64,000 nucleotides of DNA from the NCBI GenBank assembly GCA_016179685.1, contig JACPCR010000081.1:1-64000 (forward strand), read 5' to 3'. How positions within the stretch are numbered: position 1 is the first letter of the stretch; every line of letters begins with the position of its first letter. This DNA is from Planctomycetota bacterium (GTDB lineage Bacteria; Planctomycetota; PUPC01; JACPCR01). The position numbers were made by a program, and so were the translations under genes. Shown here piece by piece: positions 43,795 through 52,794 of the stretch. Under the pieces are notes generated by a model. That model searched no databases. It was not told the DNA's origin and was given only the letters and a program-made list of their open reading frames with translations.

Positions 43795-46269
43795 TCACAC
43801 CATGGGCTCGAAGTGACCTATGGCCTCGTACCGGCCTGACGTGACGGCGGGGAGGCGGATCGTGTCGCCTTCCAGGATGGCCGCCGGGACGCCGTTGATC
43901 CTTGCCGAGGCCAGGCGGGCATTGCCGCGGCCGGAACGCAATCGCAGACGAATCTCTGCGGGCTGGATGGCCAGAGCCAGGTGCGCGGACACCCGGACCG
44001 TATCCTGCCCACGGGACATCTCGAGGTCGAGGTCCACCCGGCCGCCCAAATGCGTGCCCATCTCCTTGACCGAAAGACGGTGGCCCGGCTGCAGCCAGCA
44101 GCGTGGGATGGCCTGGAGCAGCCAGAGGGACTGGGGAGAGCCGTCGTATCCGCCGCGCTCGTTGACGAACATCTTGCGGAGGGCGAGCCAGCGTTCGGCC
44201 TCGCCGGGTGCGCACGAGGGCACGCCATTGAGGGACTCGACGCCGACGCGCCATTCGCGGTGGAGGACGACGGCCAGGTTGTGGAAGAGGCATTCGAAGA
44301 AGCGAGGCAGGTCGTCCCTCTGGAGGAAGAGGTCCACCCCGATGGGCCACATGGTCTCGTATTCCACGTAGTGTTTCCAGAGATAGTGGCGCGGGGCTTC
44401 GGGATCGCTCACTTCCCGCCAGTTCGCATCGGTGATCGCGTCGCGCAGTCGGATGGGGCAGCCTTCGCCGCGGGGCAGACCGGCCTCGAGGAAACGGAGG
44501 GCCTGGTCGACCAGCTCGTCGTGGGGGTCGAGCGCGCCCCACGCGCCGGCGCGCAGCGGCCCGTAGCCCGTGTAGGTCCAGTCCACCTTCGCCCAGTCCA
44601 GCTCGTAGACGTCCCGCGGGACGTAAGGAATAAGAGACCCGCCGGGCAGCGGGAGCGGCCGGGCACGATTGCGGGCTTCGATGTAGCGTTCCCGGAGGCA
44701 GGCCCGGTATTCGGCCAGATCGCCGGCAAGGTCGCCTGCCCGGGGGTGTCCGGTCTCGCGCAGCATTCGCACGGCCTCGATCAGGCCGAAGATGCAGAAG
44801 GCATCGTTGAAGATGGTGTTGCCGGAGAGCCAGTCGTGTGCGGACGCCGCGGGGAGGAGTCCCCAATGGGCGACCCGGCTTCCCGTCTCCTCTCGGCGGG
44901 TCCGATTTCGCTGGGCCGTGAGCCAGTCGCAGGCGTCGAGGATGGCCTGAAGAGGCGATTTCGGCCCCTCTCCGAGCCATCTTCCGTCGCGAGTGACGCG
45001 AAAATGAGCGGCCAGCGCCCAGAGTTCGAGTCCGTGGCTCAGGAGCAGCGTATTCGCGGTCCACTCCCCGAAATTGCCGAGGAATCCTGGCCGGGCTTCA
45101 AAGCCTTCGCCGGAGACCGTCGTACCGCGGTTCTCGCGGCGTCGATCGGCGCCGAGGGCGCCCACGTCCGCGGTCTGAGTTTCGATGAAACTCTGCAGGA
45201 CCGGCCTCGAGAGGCAGGTCAGGCCCCGGAGATCAAAGGCCGGGAGAGCCTTGGCCGCATTGCAGGGCCAGTAGCCCTCGTAATGGTTCGGACTCGTCTT
45301 GTATTTCCAAACCTTTGTCTGCCGCCGGCAGGACACCTGCTGCGCCATCTGCCCGGCAACGGCCGCCGCATAGTCGTTCACAAAGGCATCCGGGGTGAGA
45401 ATCTGACCGGGTCCGTCGAGCAGCCTCTTCCAGGCCCCGACTACCTCCTCATAACCACCGCTCGGGTCCATCGCCGCCAGCTTGCCAGCCCTGTCCCGGT
45501 CGATCACGGCGTAGGGCAGAATCAGCGCGATCTCGGCCTCCTCCTCGCCAGCGAGGGAAACCTCCCATTCCAGGACGCGTTCCGTGTGACCCTGCCCGGC
45601 CCCCTCGGGCTTCACCCGGTCGTGCCACCGCAAGTGTCCCTGGCGGGGGAACGGAAGGACGTAGCGCACCTGCGATTCCAGCAGCCCGTAAGGCGACTCG
45701 TACGTGTGCGGGAGGGCGCGGTCCAGCTCCTCCCCTACTCGGCACTTGTAGCCCAGCCAGGTCTGGCTCGTGTCTCCGAAATAAAGCCAGAGATGGGCCT
45801 TGAGCGGCGACCGAGCATCGGAACGGGCCCTCCACCGGGCCTCTACAACGAGGAGGTCGTCCGTTTGAGGCGACATCCCGGCTTCAAACGGACGGCCCAG
45901 AAGATGCGCCCACACCGTTTCATGCCAGACGACGCCGCTGTCCCGAATTTCGAGATGGGGGATCGGAAGCCGTCCCTGCTCCAGCCGACGCCGGATCGAG
46001 CCCTGGCCCGTGCCATAACGGTCAGGAAACGACATCCGGGGTCCGTAAGCCACGGAAAGGTGCAGGCGGTTCGGGCCGAGCGGCGCGGTCTCCCGCTTCA
46101 TGACCTCGAGTTCCCTGAACTCGATGGGCCCGATCACGATCGAGCCGTCCCACAGCACGGCGGCCTGGAACGTGTAGCCGGGGACGCCGACGTGCTGCAC
46201 CGCCCGTGTCATCGGCTTCCAGTGCTTTCGTGCTTCCTCGAGGGTCCACTCGTCGTTCTGAAGGTTCAT
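43795..46269 (-). CDS. Second large six-hairpin glycosidase-like protein
   Basis: An 824-residue protein whose middle (about 370-680) has (alpha/alpha)-barrel character: NFGEWTANTLLLSHGLELWALAAHFRVTRDGRWL, LSGNTIFNDAFCIFGLIEAVRMLRETGHPRAGDLAGDLAEYRACL, then GYGPLRAGAWGALDPHDELVDQALRFLEAGL. The C-terminal ~90 residues form a beta-sandwich (MGTHLGGRVDLDLEMSRGQDTVRVSA) that parallels the end of the neighbouring protein, suggesting related architecture. No signal peptide. Same strand as the preceding gene, 385 bases upstream of it; both may act in one glycan pathway with the heparinase-like lyase. The family is not assigned. Confidence 0.55.
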   Translation of the reverse strand: MNLQNDEWTLEEARKHWKPMTRAVQHVGVPGYTFQAAVLWDGSIVIGPIEFRELEVMKRETAPLGPNRLHLSVAYGPRMSFPDRYGTGQGSIRRRLEQGRLPIPHLEIRDSGVVWHETVWAHLLGRPFEAGMSPQTDDLLVVEARWRARSDARSPLKAHLWLYFGDTSQTWLGYKCRVGEELDRALPHTYESPYGLLESQVRYVLPFPRQGHLRWHDRVKPEGAGQGHTERVLEWEVSLAGEEEAEIALILPYAVIDRDRAGKLAAMDPSGGYEEVVGAWKRLLDGPGQILTPDAFVNDYAAAVAGQMAQQVSCRRQTKVWKYKTSPNHYEGYWPCNAAKALPAFDLRGLTCLSRPVLQSFIETQTADVGALGADRRRENRGTTVSGEGFEARPGFLGNFGEWTANTLLLSHGLELWALAAHFRVTRDGRWLGEGPKSPLQAILDACDWLTAQRNRTRREETGSRVAHWGLLPAASAHDWLSGNTIFNDAFCIFGLIEAVRMLRETGHPRAGDLAGDLAEYRACLRERYIEARNRARPLPLPGGSLIPYVPRDVYELDWAKVDWTYTGYGPLRAGAWGALDPHDELVDQALRFLEAGLPRGEGCPIRLRDAITDANWREVSDPEAPRHYLWKHYVEYETMWPIGVDLFLQRDDLPRFFECLFHNLAVVLHREWRVGVESLNGVPSCAPGEAERWLALRKMFVNERGGYDGSPQSLWLLQAIPRCWLQPGHRLSVKEMGTHLGGRVDLDLEMSRGQDTVRVSAHLALAIQPAEIRLRLRSGRGNARLASARINGVPAAILEGDTIRLPAVTSGRYEAIGHFEPMV

Positions 46270-46765
46270 GTCTTCATCTCATAACGAGGCCGCCGCATGG
46301 AGGGTCAAACCGACCCGAAACCCCGCCGGCGCAGCGGCGGGTCTACCCGAACACCCCGCCGGCGCAGCGGCGGGTCTACCCGAACACCCCGCCGGCGCAG
46401 CGGCGGGTCTACCCGAACACCCCGCCGGCGCAGCGGCGGGTCTACCCGGACACCCCGCGGACGCAGCGGCGGGTCTGCTCGAACACCCCGCCGGCGCAAG
46501 CGGCGGGTCTGCTCGGACACCCCGCGGACGCAGCAGCGGGTCTACCCGGGAAAGAACCGTGCAATCTATGCAGGGACTCCACCACGGTGCAAGGGAAGTG
46601 CCATGAGTTGAGCTAACGGGAATCGGAATTGCTGCCTTGCTATGGGCCAAACCAAGCAGGCGCGAGGGCTGCAAAATTTTCGGGGGCCATTTCATTAGGG
46701 TGGAACTAACTGAATACTTCCATCTCACGGATCGATAAGAAACCCAGTTGTTGGAGAGAGTTCAC
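46270..46765. other. Divergent intergenic region carrying the 33-bp array
   Basis: Apart from the tandem array, 46551-46765 shows no gene. The last ~100 bases are less GC-rich (TTCATTAGGGTGGAACTAACTGAATACTTCC) and are the probable promoter region of the URO-D family gene; I cannot assign boxes with confidence. Confidence 0.5.
46321..46550. repeat. 33-bp tandem repeat, seven units
   Basis: Seven head-to-tail units of CCCCGCCGGCGCAGCGGCGG plus GTCTACCCGAACA (unit starts 46321, 46354, 46387, 46420, 46453, 46486, 46520; unit six has one extra base). Each unit contains a CCCGCCG/CGGCGGG stem around GCGCAG. The first three units are identical; units 4-7 carry point changes, some paired across the stem. 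Confidence 0.92.
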
Positions 46766-47830
46766 ATGACACGAAGAGAGCGATTCCTAGCATTCGTGAA
46801 TTTCGAGCCTGTCGACCGGGTGCCGCGCCGCGCCAGCTTCGTCGAGAGCCTGCGCCAGCGGATGACGCAGCACCTGGGCAAGGACCCTTACGCGTATTTT
46901 GAGATGGACGGGGGCAGCGGGGCGGGCCTGCGTCCGCCCGAAGGCTACAAGTTTCCGAACTACTCTGCTTACCATCCGGGCCGCGAGCACGGCAAGAACG
47001 GGTTTACCATTGACGGCAACGGCTGCGGTCATCAGTCCCACGGCTTCTACCATTTCACGCACTACTTGAGTCCGTTACGACACACGGACCGCCTCGAGGA
47101 GATCGAGGCCTATCCCATCGCCAGTAATGCCACCTGGCTGGACGATCGGATGAAGAAGGCCTGCGAGGAGGCGCACGCCCGGGGCGACTACGCCCAGATT
47201 TTCGTGGGTCACATGTATGAAAACGCCTGGCAGGTGCGCGGTTACGAGCCGTTCTTGGTCGATCTGCTGACGCGGCGCGAAGCCGCGGAAGTGCTGCTCG
47301 ATCGCTTCTTCGAGAACAACCTGCGGGCCGCGGAGGCCGCGGCCCGATGCGGCTACGATTGCATCGCCACCGGAGACGACGTGGCGAACCAGAAGACCCT
47401 GATGTTCCAGCCGGACCTGTGGCGCGAGGTCATGAAGACCCGGTGGGCGAAGGTGATCGCGGCCGCCCGGCGTCACAAGCCGGACATCCAGGTCTGGTAT
47501 CATTCCGACGGCAATCTCACCGACATCCTCGACGACCTGGTCGAGATCGGCGTGACCATCCTGAATCCGGTCCAGCCCGAGTGCATGGACCCCGTGGCGG
47601 TCCGTCGCCGCTTTGGCAAACGCCTCGCTTTTGACGGCTGCATCGGGACGCAGACGACCTTCCCCTTCGGGACGACGAACGAGATGCGCCGGGTGGTGCG
47701 GAGTCTGGCGGAGGCGCTCGAGGCCCGAGCCGGCGGCCTCCTGCTATCGCCCACCCACGTGCTCGAGCCGGAGGTCCCGCCGGAGAACGTGGTGACCTTT
47801 TTCCGGACGTGCGACGAGCTGCGAGGTTGA
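46766..47830 (+). CDS. Uroporphyrinogen decarboxylase (URO-D) family protein
   Basis: A 354-residue TIM-barrel protein of the URO-D superfamily, beginning MTRRERFLAFVNFEPVDRVPRR, the usual start of the methyltransferase-like branch. Later segments GYDCIATGDDVANQKTLMFQPDLWREVMK and YHSDGNLTDILDDLVEIGVTILNPVQPEC contain the conserved Asp/His/Asn pattern. The members found beside sugar-degradation genes are not haem enzymes; most have unknown function, some being corrinoid methyltransferases. ATG 46766 follows GGAGAG; an upstream TTG at 46748 is less likely. It converges on sucD. Confidence 0.82.
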   Translation: MTRRERFLAFVNFEPVDRVPRRASFVESLRQRMTQHLGKDPYAYFEMDGGSGAGLRPPEGYKFPNYSAYHPGREHGKNGFTIDGNGCGHQSHGFYHFTHYLSPLRHTDRLEEIEAYPIASNATWLDDRMKKACEEAHARGDYAQIFVGHMYENAWQVRGYEPFLVDLLTRREAAEVLLDRFFENNLRAAEAAARCGYDCIATGDDVANQKTLMFQPDLWREVMKTRWAKVIAAARRHKPDIQVWYHSDGNLTDILDDLVEIGVTILNPVQPECMDPVAVRRRFGKRLAFDGCIGTQTTFPFGTTNEMRRVVRSLAEALEARAGGLLLSPTHVLEPEVPPENVVTFFRTCDELRG

Positions 47831-47834
47831 GCCT

Positions 47835-48704
47835 TCAGCTCATGAGGCGGGCCATGACGTCGCCGAACTCGGCGGGGCTGGGGACGATGGCGGCGCCGGC
47901 GTTCTTGAGCGCGGCGACCTTTTCGGCGGCGGTGCCCTTCCCGCCGGCAATGATCGCGCCCGCATGACCCATGCGCTTGCCTTTCGGGGCCGTCTGCCCC
48001 GCGATGAAGGCGGCGACCGGCTTGGACATCTTTTCTCGAATGAAGGCCGCCGCCTCTTCCTCCGCCGTGCCCCCGATCTCGCCGATGAGAACCACGGCCA
48101 CCGTATCCGCATCCGCCTCGAAAAGCTTCAGGGCGTCGACGAAGGTCGTGCCGATGATGGGATCGCCCCCGATACCGATGCACGTGGACTGGCCGATCCC
48201 CCGCTGACTGAGCTGCCAGACGGCCTCGTAAGTGAGGGTGCCGCTGCGAGAAACGACGCCAACGCTGCCCGGCTTGTGGATGTAGCCGGGCATGATGCCG
48301 ATCTTGCACTGCCCGGGGGTGATGATGCCGGGACAGTTGGGCCCGATGAGCCGGGCGGGACCGCCGGCGAGGGTCTTGCGGACATGGACCATGTCGGCGG
48401 CCGGGATGCCTTCGGTGATGCAGGCGATCAGGCGCAAGCCACCGTCCGCGGCCTCGAGAATGGCGTCCGAAGCAAACGCCGCGGGCACGAAGATCATCGT
48501 GGCCGTCGCCCCGGTCTTGCCCGCCGCCTCCGCGACGGTGTCAAAGACGGGCAGACCCTCGGCGGTCTCGCCGCCCCGGCCCGGCGTGACGCCTCCAACG
48601 ACGCGGGTCCCGTACTCGAGGCAGGCCCGGGTATGGAACGCACCCGCCTTGCCGGTGATCCCTTGACATAACACACGGGTATTCTTGTCCACCAGGACGG
48701 CCAT
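47835..48704 (-). CDS. sucD: Succinyl-CoA synthetase (ADP-forming) alpha subunit
   Basis: A 289-residue subunit. CoA-binding Rossmann region near the start ([35 protein letters not shown]), then [40 protein letters not shown] and the active-site His in [19 protein letters not shown]. It catalyses substrate-level phosphorylation in the TCA cycle with SucC. Normal length. The gene starts six bases after the sucC stop. Confidence 0.97.
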   Translation of the reverse strand: MAVLVDKNTRVLCQGITGKAGAFHTRACLEYGTRVVGGVTPGRGGETAEGLPVFDTVAEAAGKTGATATMIFVPAAFASDAILEAADGGLRLIACITEGIPAADMVHVRKTLAGGPARLIGPNCPGIITPGQCKIGIMPGYIHKPGSVGVVSRSGTLTYEAVWQLSQRGIGQSTCIGIGGDPIIGTTFVDALKLFEADADTVAVVLIGEIGGTAEEEAAAFIREKMSKPVAAFIAGQTAPKGKRMGHAGAIIAGGKGTAAEKVAALKNAGAAIVPSPAEFGDVMARLMS

Positions 48705-48710
48705 GATTTC

Positions 48711-49883
48711 TCACTTTCTCCGGCTTCGGGCAAGCTGGACGACCTTCTGAGCGGCGTCGGCGAGGCCGACGGCGGTGACCAGGGTCAGGCCGGACTCCTC
48801 GAGCATGCGGCGTCCCCGCTCGACGTTCGTGCCCTCGAGCCGGACGACGAGGGGCACGCGGAGGCTGATCTCCTTGACGGCTGCGATGATGCCTTCGGCG
48901 ATCACGTCGCATCGCATGATCCCGCCGAAGATGTTCACCAGAATCGCTTCGACGTTGCGGTCCGCCAGGATGATCTTGAACGCGGCGGTGACCTTCTCGG
49001 TAGTGGCCCCGCCGCCGACGTCCAAAAAATTGGCCGGCTCACCCCCGTGCAGCTTGATGGTATCCATGGTCGCCATGGCGAGGCCGGCGCCGTTCACCAT
49101 GCAGCCGATGTTGCCCGTCAGTCCGATGTAGCTGAGATCATGCTTCGAGGCCTCGACCTCGCGGGGGTCCTCCTGGGATAGGTCCCGCCAGGAGGCCGTC
49201 TCCGGATGCCGCCCCAGCGCGCTGTCGTCCACGTTGATCTTCGCGTCCAGGGCGAGAACCTTCTTCTCTTTCGTCACGACCAGAGGGTTGATCTCCGCCA
49301 GCGAGCAGTCCTCCGCGACGAAAAGCCGGCCCAGCGCGACCAGGATTCGGCTGAAGTCGTTCATCAGCCCGCGCTCCAGCCCGAGCCTGAGAAACACCCG
49401 GCGGGCCTGATAGGGCTGGAGGCCCAGGCCGGGATCGAAGACCTCGCGGAGGATTTTCTCCGGGGCGCGGGCGGCGACCTCCTCAATCTCGACGCCGCCC
49501 TCCCCGCAGACGATCAGGGTGGGGAGTCCAACGCCGCGGTCGATGACCATTCCGACGTAGATTTCGGCGGCGATGGACGACGGGGCCTCCACAAGCAAGG
49601 CGCTGACGCGCTGGCCATCGGGGCCGCTCTGGTGCGTGACAAGCTTCTGGCCCAGCAGCCTCGAGGCGAATTCTCGGGCCTCCTCGACACTGGATACCAC
49701 CCGGATGCCCCCCGCCTTGCCGCGGCCGCCCGCGTGCACCTGGGCCTTGAGGATCGCTGGACCGCCGCCGAGACTCTCGACCGCGCTTCGCACCTGCCCA
49801 AGGTCCGTGACGACCGACCCGGGCGGGACGGGGATGCCGTAACGGGTAAAGATTTGCTTGGCCTGATATTCGTGGAGTTTCAT
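48711..49883 (-). CDS. sucC: Succinyl-CoA synthetase (ADP-forming) beta subunit
   Basis: A 390-residue subunit starting [23 protein letters not shown]-grasp features include [23 protein letters not shown] with the metal-binding acid, and the C-terminal CoA-ligase part ([48 protein letters not shown]). Normal length. ATG 49883 is the canonical start; the upstream extension is not conserved-looking. Forms the sucCD operon. Confidence 0.97.
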   Translation of the reverse strand: MKLHEYQAKQIFTRYGIPVPPGSVVTDLGQVRSAVESLGGGPAILKAQVHAGGRGKAGGIRVVSSVEEAREFASRLLGQKLVTHQSGPDGQRVSALLVEAPSSIAAEIYVGMVIDRGVGLPTLIVCGEGGVEIEEVAARAPEKILREVFDPGLGLQPYQARRVFLRLGLERGLMNDFSRILVALGRLFVAEDCSLAEINPLVVTKEKKVLALDAKINVDDSALGRHPETASWRDLSQEDPREVEASKHDLSYIGLTGNIGCMVNGAGLAMATMDTIKLHGGEPANFLDVGGGATTEKVTAAFKIILADRNVEAILVNIFGGIMRCDVIAEGIIAAVKEISLRVPLVVRLEGTNVERGRRMLEESGLTLVTAVGLADAAQKVVQLARSRRK

Positions 49884-49996
49884 GAGGAGGGACACCGCAG
49901 GGCAAGAAGAAAGACACTGGCGACAGCGCGCCCGCGATCGATGACGCCAAGAGGGGGGAGGCACATTATAGATCGATCGCCCGGGGGATCAACGGC

Positions 49997-50333
49997 AGGG
50001 CCAGGGGGCCAGGGAGAGAGAAGAAGCAGGGAGCGGGAAGCGGTGAGCGGGCAGAAGGGGGACAGGGGCCAGGGGGCCAGGGGCCAGGGGGCCAAGGGCC
50101 AAGGGCCAAGGGCCAGGGGAACAGGGGGCCAGGGGCCAGGGGCCAGGGGGCCAGGGGAACAGGGGAACAGGGGACCAGGGAGAGAGAAGAAGCAAGGAGC
50201 GGGAAGCGGTGAGCGGGCAGAAGGGGGACAGGGGGACAGCGGACCAGGGGGCCACAGGACGAGGGGACCAGGGACCAGGGGACCAGGGACCAAGGGACCA
50301 AGGGACCAAGGGACAAGGGACAAGGGACAAGGA
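49997..50333 (+). repeat. Low-complexity GGGCCAGGG/GGGACCAGGG tract
   Basis: About 340 bases of strongly G-rich plus-strand sequence built from GGGGCCAGGG, GGGGAACAGG and GGGACCAAGGGAC units. A longer duplication lies inside it: 50009-50070 and 50175-50236 share CCAGGGAGAGAGAAGAAGC, GGAGCGGGAAGCGGTGAGCG and GGCAGAAGGGGGACAGGGG. It is related to the repeats at 26401 and 43532. Confidence 0.85.
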
Positions 50334-50575
50334 AGTTCAGAATCCAGAATGGGTGAGCAGTGAACAGCCACCAGCCCATAGTCATCAGTCAACCCCCAAC
50401 CGATTGGCGGCGCACCCCTTGTTGGTTCTCACTCGGCCCCGCTCTTCACCACCAACCAACAACCGCCTTCAGCCTTTTCTCTTGCCTTCCGTCTCCCAGC
50501 GGGGTCCCTCCCAGCGTCCCGGCGGGACCCTTCCCATGGTGACTGGGCTTCTCCCCGCCAGGGGCTTCCCCTGCC

Positions 50576-50640
50576 CTCCCAACGTCCCGGCGGGATCCCC
50601 CCCATGGGGACTCGTACGGGAAGACAAGTCCGGGATTTTT
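50576..50640 (-). repeat. CCCGGACTTGTC dispersed repeat, copy 2 (inverted)
   Basis: Minus-strand sequence matches 31728-31792 with few differences. A shortened form (CCTCCCAGCGTCCCGGCGGG) lies just upstream at 50517-50550. Confidence 0.75.
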
Positions 50641-50781
50641 CTTTTTACCTCCCAGCGGAATCCCTCCGGGATTTTGCCTTCTACTCTTGGTCTCCTCGCC
50701 CGTTGCCCGTTTGTGCTTCAGTGGCTGGTGCCTGTAGACTGAGGACTGACACCTGATGGCCATCTACGAAAGGACGACGCC

Positions 50782-51726
50782 ATGGCCCGGAAGGAAACTT
50801 CAAGGCACATCCGCCAGACCGGCGACTACTGCTTCACCTACAGCCCGTTTCACCGCCCCATAGCGGAAGTCAGGCCGGGCGAGAAGGTGGTGGTCCATAC
50901 CATCGACGCCTTTGGGAACAAGCTGAAAAGCCCGAGGGATCGAGCGACGGAGCTCTGCCATTTCCCGTTCGTCAACCCGCAGACGGGTCCGATTTTCGTT
51001 CGGGACGCCGCTCCCGGCGACACGCTGGCCGTGACGGTCCACCGGATCGATCCGGACCGCGACTATGCGGTGACGGCCCTCATCCCGCAGTTCGGAGCGT
51101 TGACAGGCACGCGGGCGACGGCGACGCTGAACGACGCGTTACCGGAGCAGACGCGCATCCTGCCGATCCGCAAGGGGCAGGTGCATTTCGGCCGCCGGAT
51201 TCGCATTCCGTACCGCCCTTTCATGGGGACGATGGGAGTCGCGCCCCAGATCGAGGCCATCAACTGCCTCACGCCCAGTTACTACGGCGGCAACATGGAC
51301 TGCGTCGAGACCTGTCCCGGCCACGAGGTCCAGTTCCCCGTACTCGTCGAAGGGGCGCATTTCTTCACCGGGGACGCACATGCCACCCAGGGCGACGGCG
51401 AGATCACGGGCGTGGCCTGCGAGCTGGCCGCCCGCGTGACTCTCAGCTTCCGCGTTATCAAGGGCCAGGCCATCCGCTGGCCCCGCATCCTCTCCCGGGA
51501 CTTCATCATGGTCGCCGGGAGCGCCCGGCCCCTCGATGACGCCCTCCGCATCGCCTGCGTGGAACTCATCGATTGGATGGCCGAAGATTATGGGTTCGAC
51601 CGCCTCGAGGCCTACCACCTGCTCGGACAGGTCGTCCAAATCCGCGTTGGCAACATGGTCGACCCGAATTATACGGTCGTGGCGAAAATGCCCCGGAAGT
51701 ACCTGAACAGACGGGGGCGAGCATGA
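50782..51726 (+). CDS. Acetamidase/formamidase family protein
   Basis: A 314-residue member of the FmdA/AmdA family, which hydrolyses short amides to ammonia and carboxylate. Diagnostic segments are HTIDAFGNKL, PFVNPQTGPIFVRDAAPGDTLAV, PFMGTMGVAP, YYGGNMDC, and GAHFFTGDAHATQGDGEITGVACE, which carries the conserved Asp/His. Length is normal. The stop overlaps the start of the nitrilase-like gene (ATGA), so the two are co-translated, giving a small nitrogen- or amide-metabolism operon. Confidence 0.9.
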   Translation: MARKETSRHIRQTGDYCFTYSPFHRPIAEVRPGEKVVVHTIDAFGNKLKSPRDRATELCHFPFVNPQTGPIFVRDAAPGDTLAVTVHRIDPDRDYAVTALIPQFGALTGTRATATLNDALPEQTRILPIRKGQVHFGRRIRIPYRPFMGTMGVAPQIEAINCLTPSYYGGNMDCVETCPGHEVQFPVLVEGAHFFTGDAHATQGDGEITGVACELAARVTLSFRVIKGQAIRWPRILSRDFIMVAGSARPLDDALRIACVELIDWMAEDYGFDRLEAYHLLGQVVQIRVGNMVDPNYTVVAKMPRKYLNRRGRA

Positions 51727-52511
51727 GGCTTCGAGTCGCCGGCGCGCAGATTCCCGTCGTCCGGGAGATCGCGGCCAACCTGTCCGCCCTCCATCGGGCC
51801 ATGGACTTCGCCCTCGCCGAAAAGGCGGACGTCCTCTTGACGCCCGAGGGGTCCCTGAGCGGCTACACCCCGCGGTTCGACACGGAGGAGGCGGGCCGGG
51901 CTCTCGAGGAGGTGACGGCGCGGGCAGGCCGCGCGGGACTGGGCCTCGCCCTCGGCACCTGCTTCGTCGAGCCGGAATCACGTCGCCGCTTCAACCAAAT
52001 CCGCTTTTATGACGTGGATGGCCGTTACGTCGGCTTCCACAGTAAGCTCCTGCGATGCGGGACGCTCGAGGACCCGCCTCGGGGCGAGGTACAGGACTAC
52101 GCCGAAAAGCCGCTCGAAGTGTTCCGGCTCAAGAACGTGCCCGTGGGGGGCCTGATCTGCAACGACCTCTGGGCGAATCCGGGCTGCACGCCGATGCCGG
52201 ATTCGCATCTGACCCAGCAGCTTGCACGCCTGGGGGCTCGCATCGTCCTCCACGCCGTCAATGGCGGCCGAGACGGCAGCGAGTTCTCCAAAGTCAACTG
52301 GGCCTTCCACGACTCGAATCTGCGCATGAGGGCCCAGGCCGGCCGGCTCTGGATTGTGACCGTGGACAACTGCCATCCCCCGCATATACCCTGTTCGGCC
52401 CCCAGCGGGGTGATCGATCCGGGTGGAAACTGGCTGGTGCAGGCCCCGCCACAAGGTGAACACTTTTTCGCGGCCACGATCGACCTTTCGGACACTCCGA
52501 AGACGGGTTGA
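51723..52511 (+). CDS. Carbon-nitrogen hydrolase (nitrilase superfamily)
   Basis: A 262-residue hydrolase. The nitrilase triad is visible: Glu in LTPEGSLSG, Lys in FHSKLLRCGTLED and Cys in GGLICNDLWAN. These enzymes cleave amides, ureas or nitriles. ATG 51723 overlaps the amidase stop and gives the typical MRLRVAGAQIPV start. The substrate is unknown; coupling to an acetamidase/formamidase-type gene suggests consecutive steps in breakdown of one nitrogenous compound. Confidence 0.88.
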   Translation: MRLRVAGAQIPVVREIAANLSALHRAMDFALAEKADVLLTPEGSLSGYTPRFDTEEAGRALEEVTARAGRAGLGLALGTCFVEPESRRRFNQIRFYDVDGRYVGFHSKLLRCGTLEDPPRGEVQDYAEKPLEVFRLKNVPVGGLICNDLWANPGCTPMPDSHLTQQLARLGARIVLHAVNGGRDGSEFSKVNWAFHDSNLRMRAQAGRLWIVTVDNCHPPHIPCSAPSGVIDPGGNWLVQAPPQGEHFFAATIDLSDTPKTG

Positions 52512-52560
52512 GGGTCCCGAGAGCTTCCCTCTTCATCTCTCATGATCTGCATCCCTGCTT

Positions 52561-52794
52561 ATGAGAGTATTCCCTTGCCTGAAGAACTCCTCATTCCTCG
52601 CGTTCATTGCGGACAACGAGCCGCCGGGGATACACCGCGCCGGTTACAACGGCGTGGCCTCCATGATCCCCATGTCCAGCGACAACAACCTGTTCGTGCC
52701 GCTCTTCGCTGGCCTGGATTACGAGACGATCTCGCTCAGCGGTAACCGCCGGAAGGAGACCTTCTTTCGGGCTTTGCCCACGGTCCGCCCTTGA
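52561..52794 (+). CDS. Short protein of unknown function, possibly a gene remnant
   Basis: A 77-residue frame (PPGIHRAGYNGVASMIPMSSDNNLFVPLFAGLDYETISLSGN) with the composition of a real protein rather than a shadow. It ends inside the start of the dehydrogenase gene (TTGA overlap), as expected for coupled genes. The sequence looks like the N-terminal part of a longer carbohydrate-related protein, so it may be a truncated remnant. No signal peptide or known motif. Confidence 0.4.
   Translation: MRVFPCLKNSSFLAFIADNEPPGIHRAGYNGVASMIPMSSDNNLFVPLFAGLDYETISLSGNRRKETFFRALPTVRP

Larger units (their letters stand above)
49884..50781. other. About 900-base gene-free repeat region upstream of amidase operon
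   Basis: No gene is supported although long frames exist on both strands, because the sequence is repetitive. It contains the G-rich tract (49997-50333), CACCAACCAACAACC motifs (about 50447-50463) and two or three blocks of the CCTCCCAACGTCCCGGCGGG repeat (50480-50700). The last ~80 bases before the amidase gene have a GGTGTCAGG-like fragment (ACTGACACCTGATGG). Confidence 0.55.

Noticed and set aside
43981..46284. 767-residue plus-strand frame opposite the second glycosidase-like gene
   Set aside because: No recognisable motifs and shadow-like composition; the minus strand is clearly the coding one.
46321..46550. CRISPR array
   Set aside because: The units are contiguous 33-bp repeats with no unique spacers and no cas genes nearby.
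46268..46606. Protein with an 11-residue repeat (PAGAAAGLPEH) encoded by the 33-bp array
   Set aside because: The unit is a multiple of three, so every frame stays open by chance; no ribosome site or non-repeat domain supports translation.
49966..50392. Pro-rich protein frames in the GGGCCAGGG region
   Set aside because: All frames on both strands are open because of the repeat; no start signals or domains.
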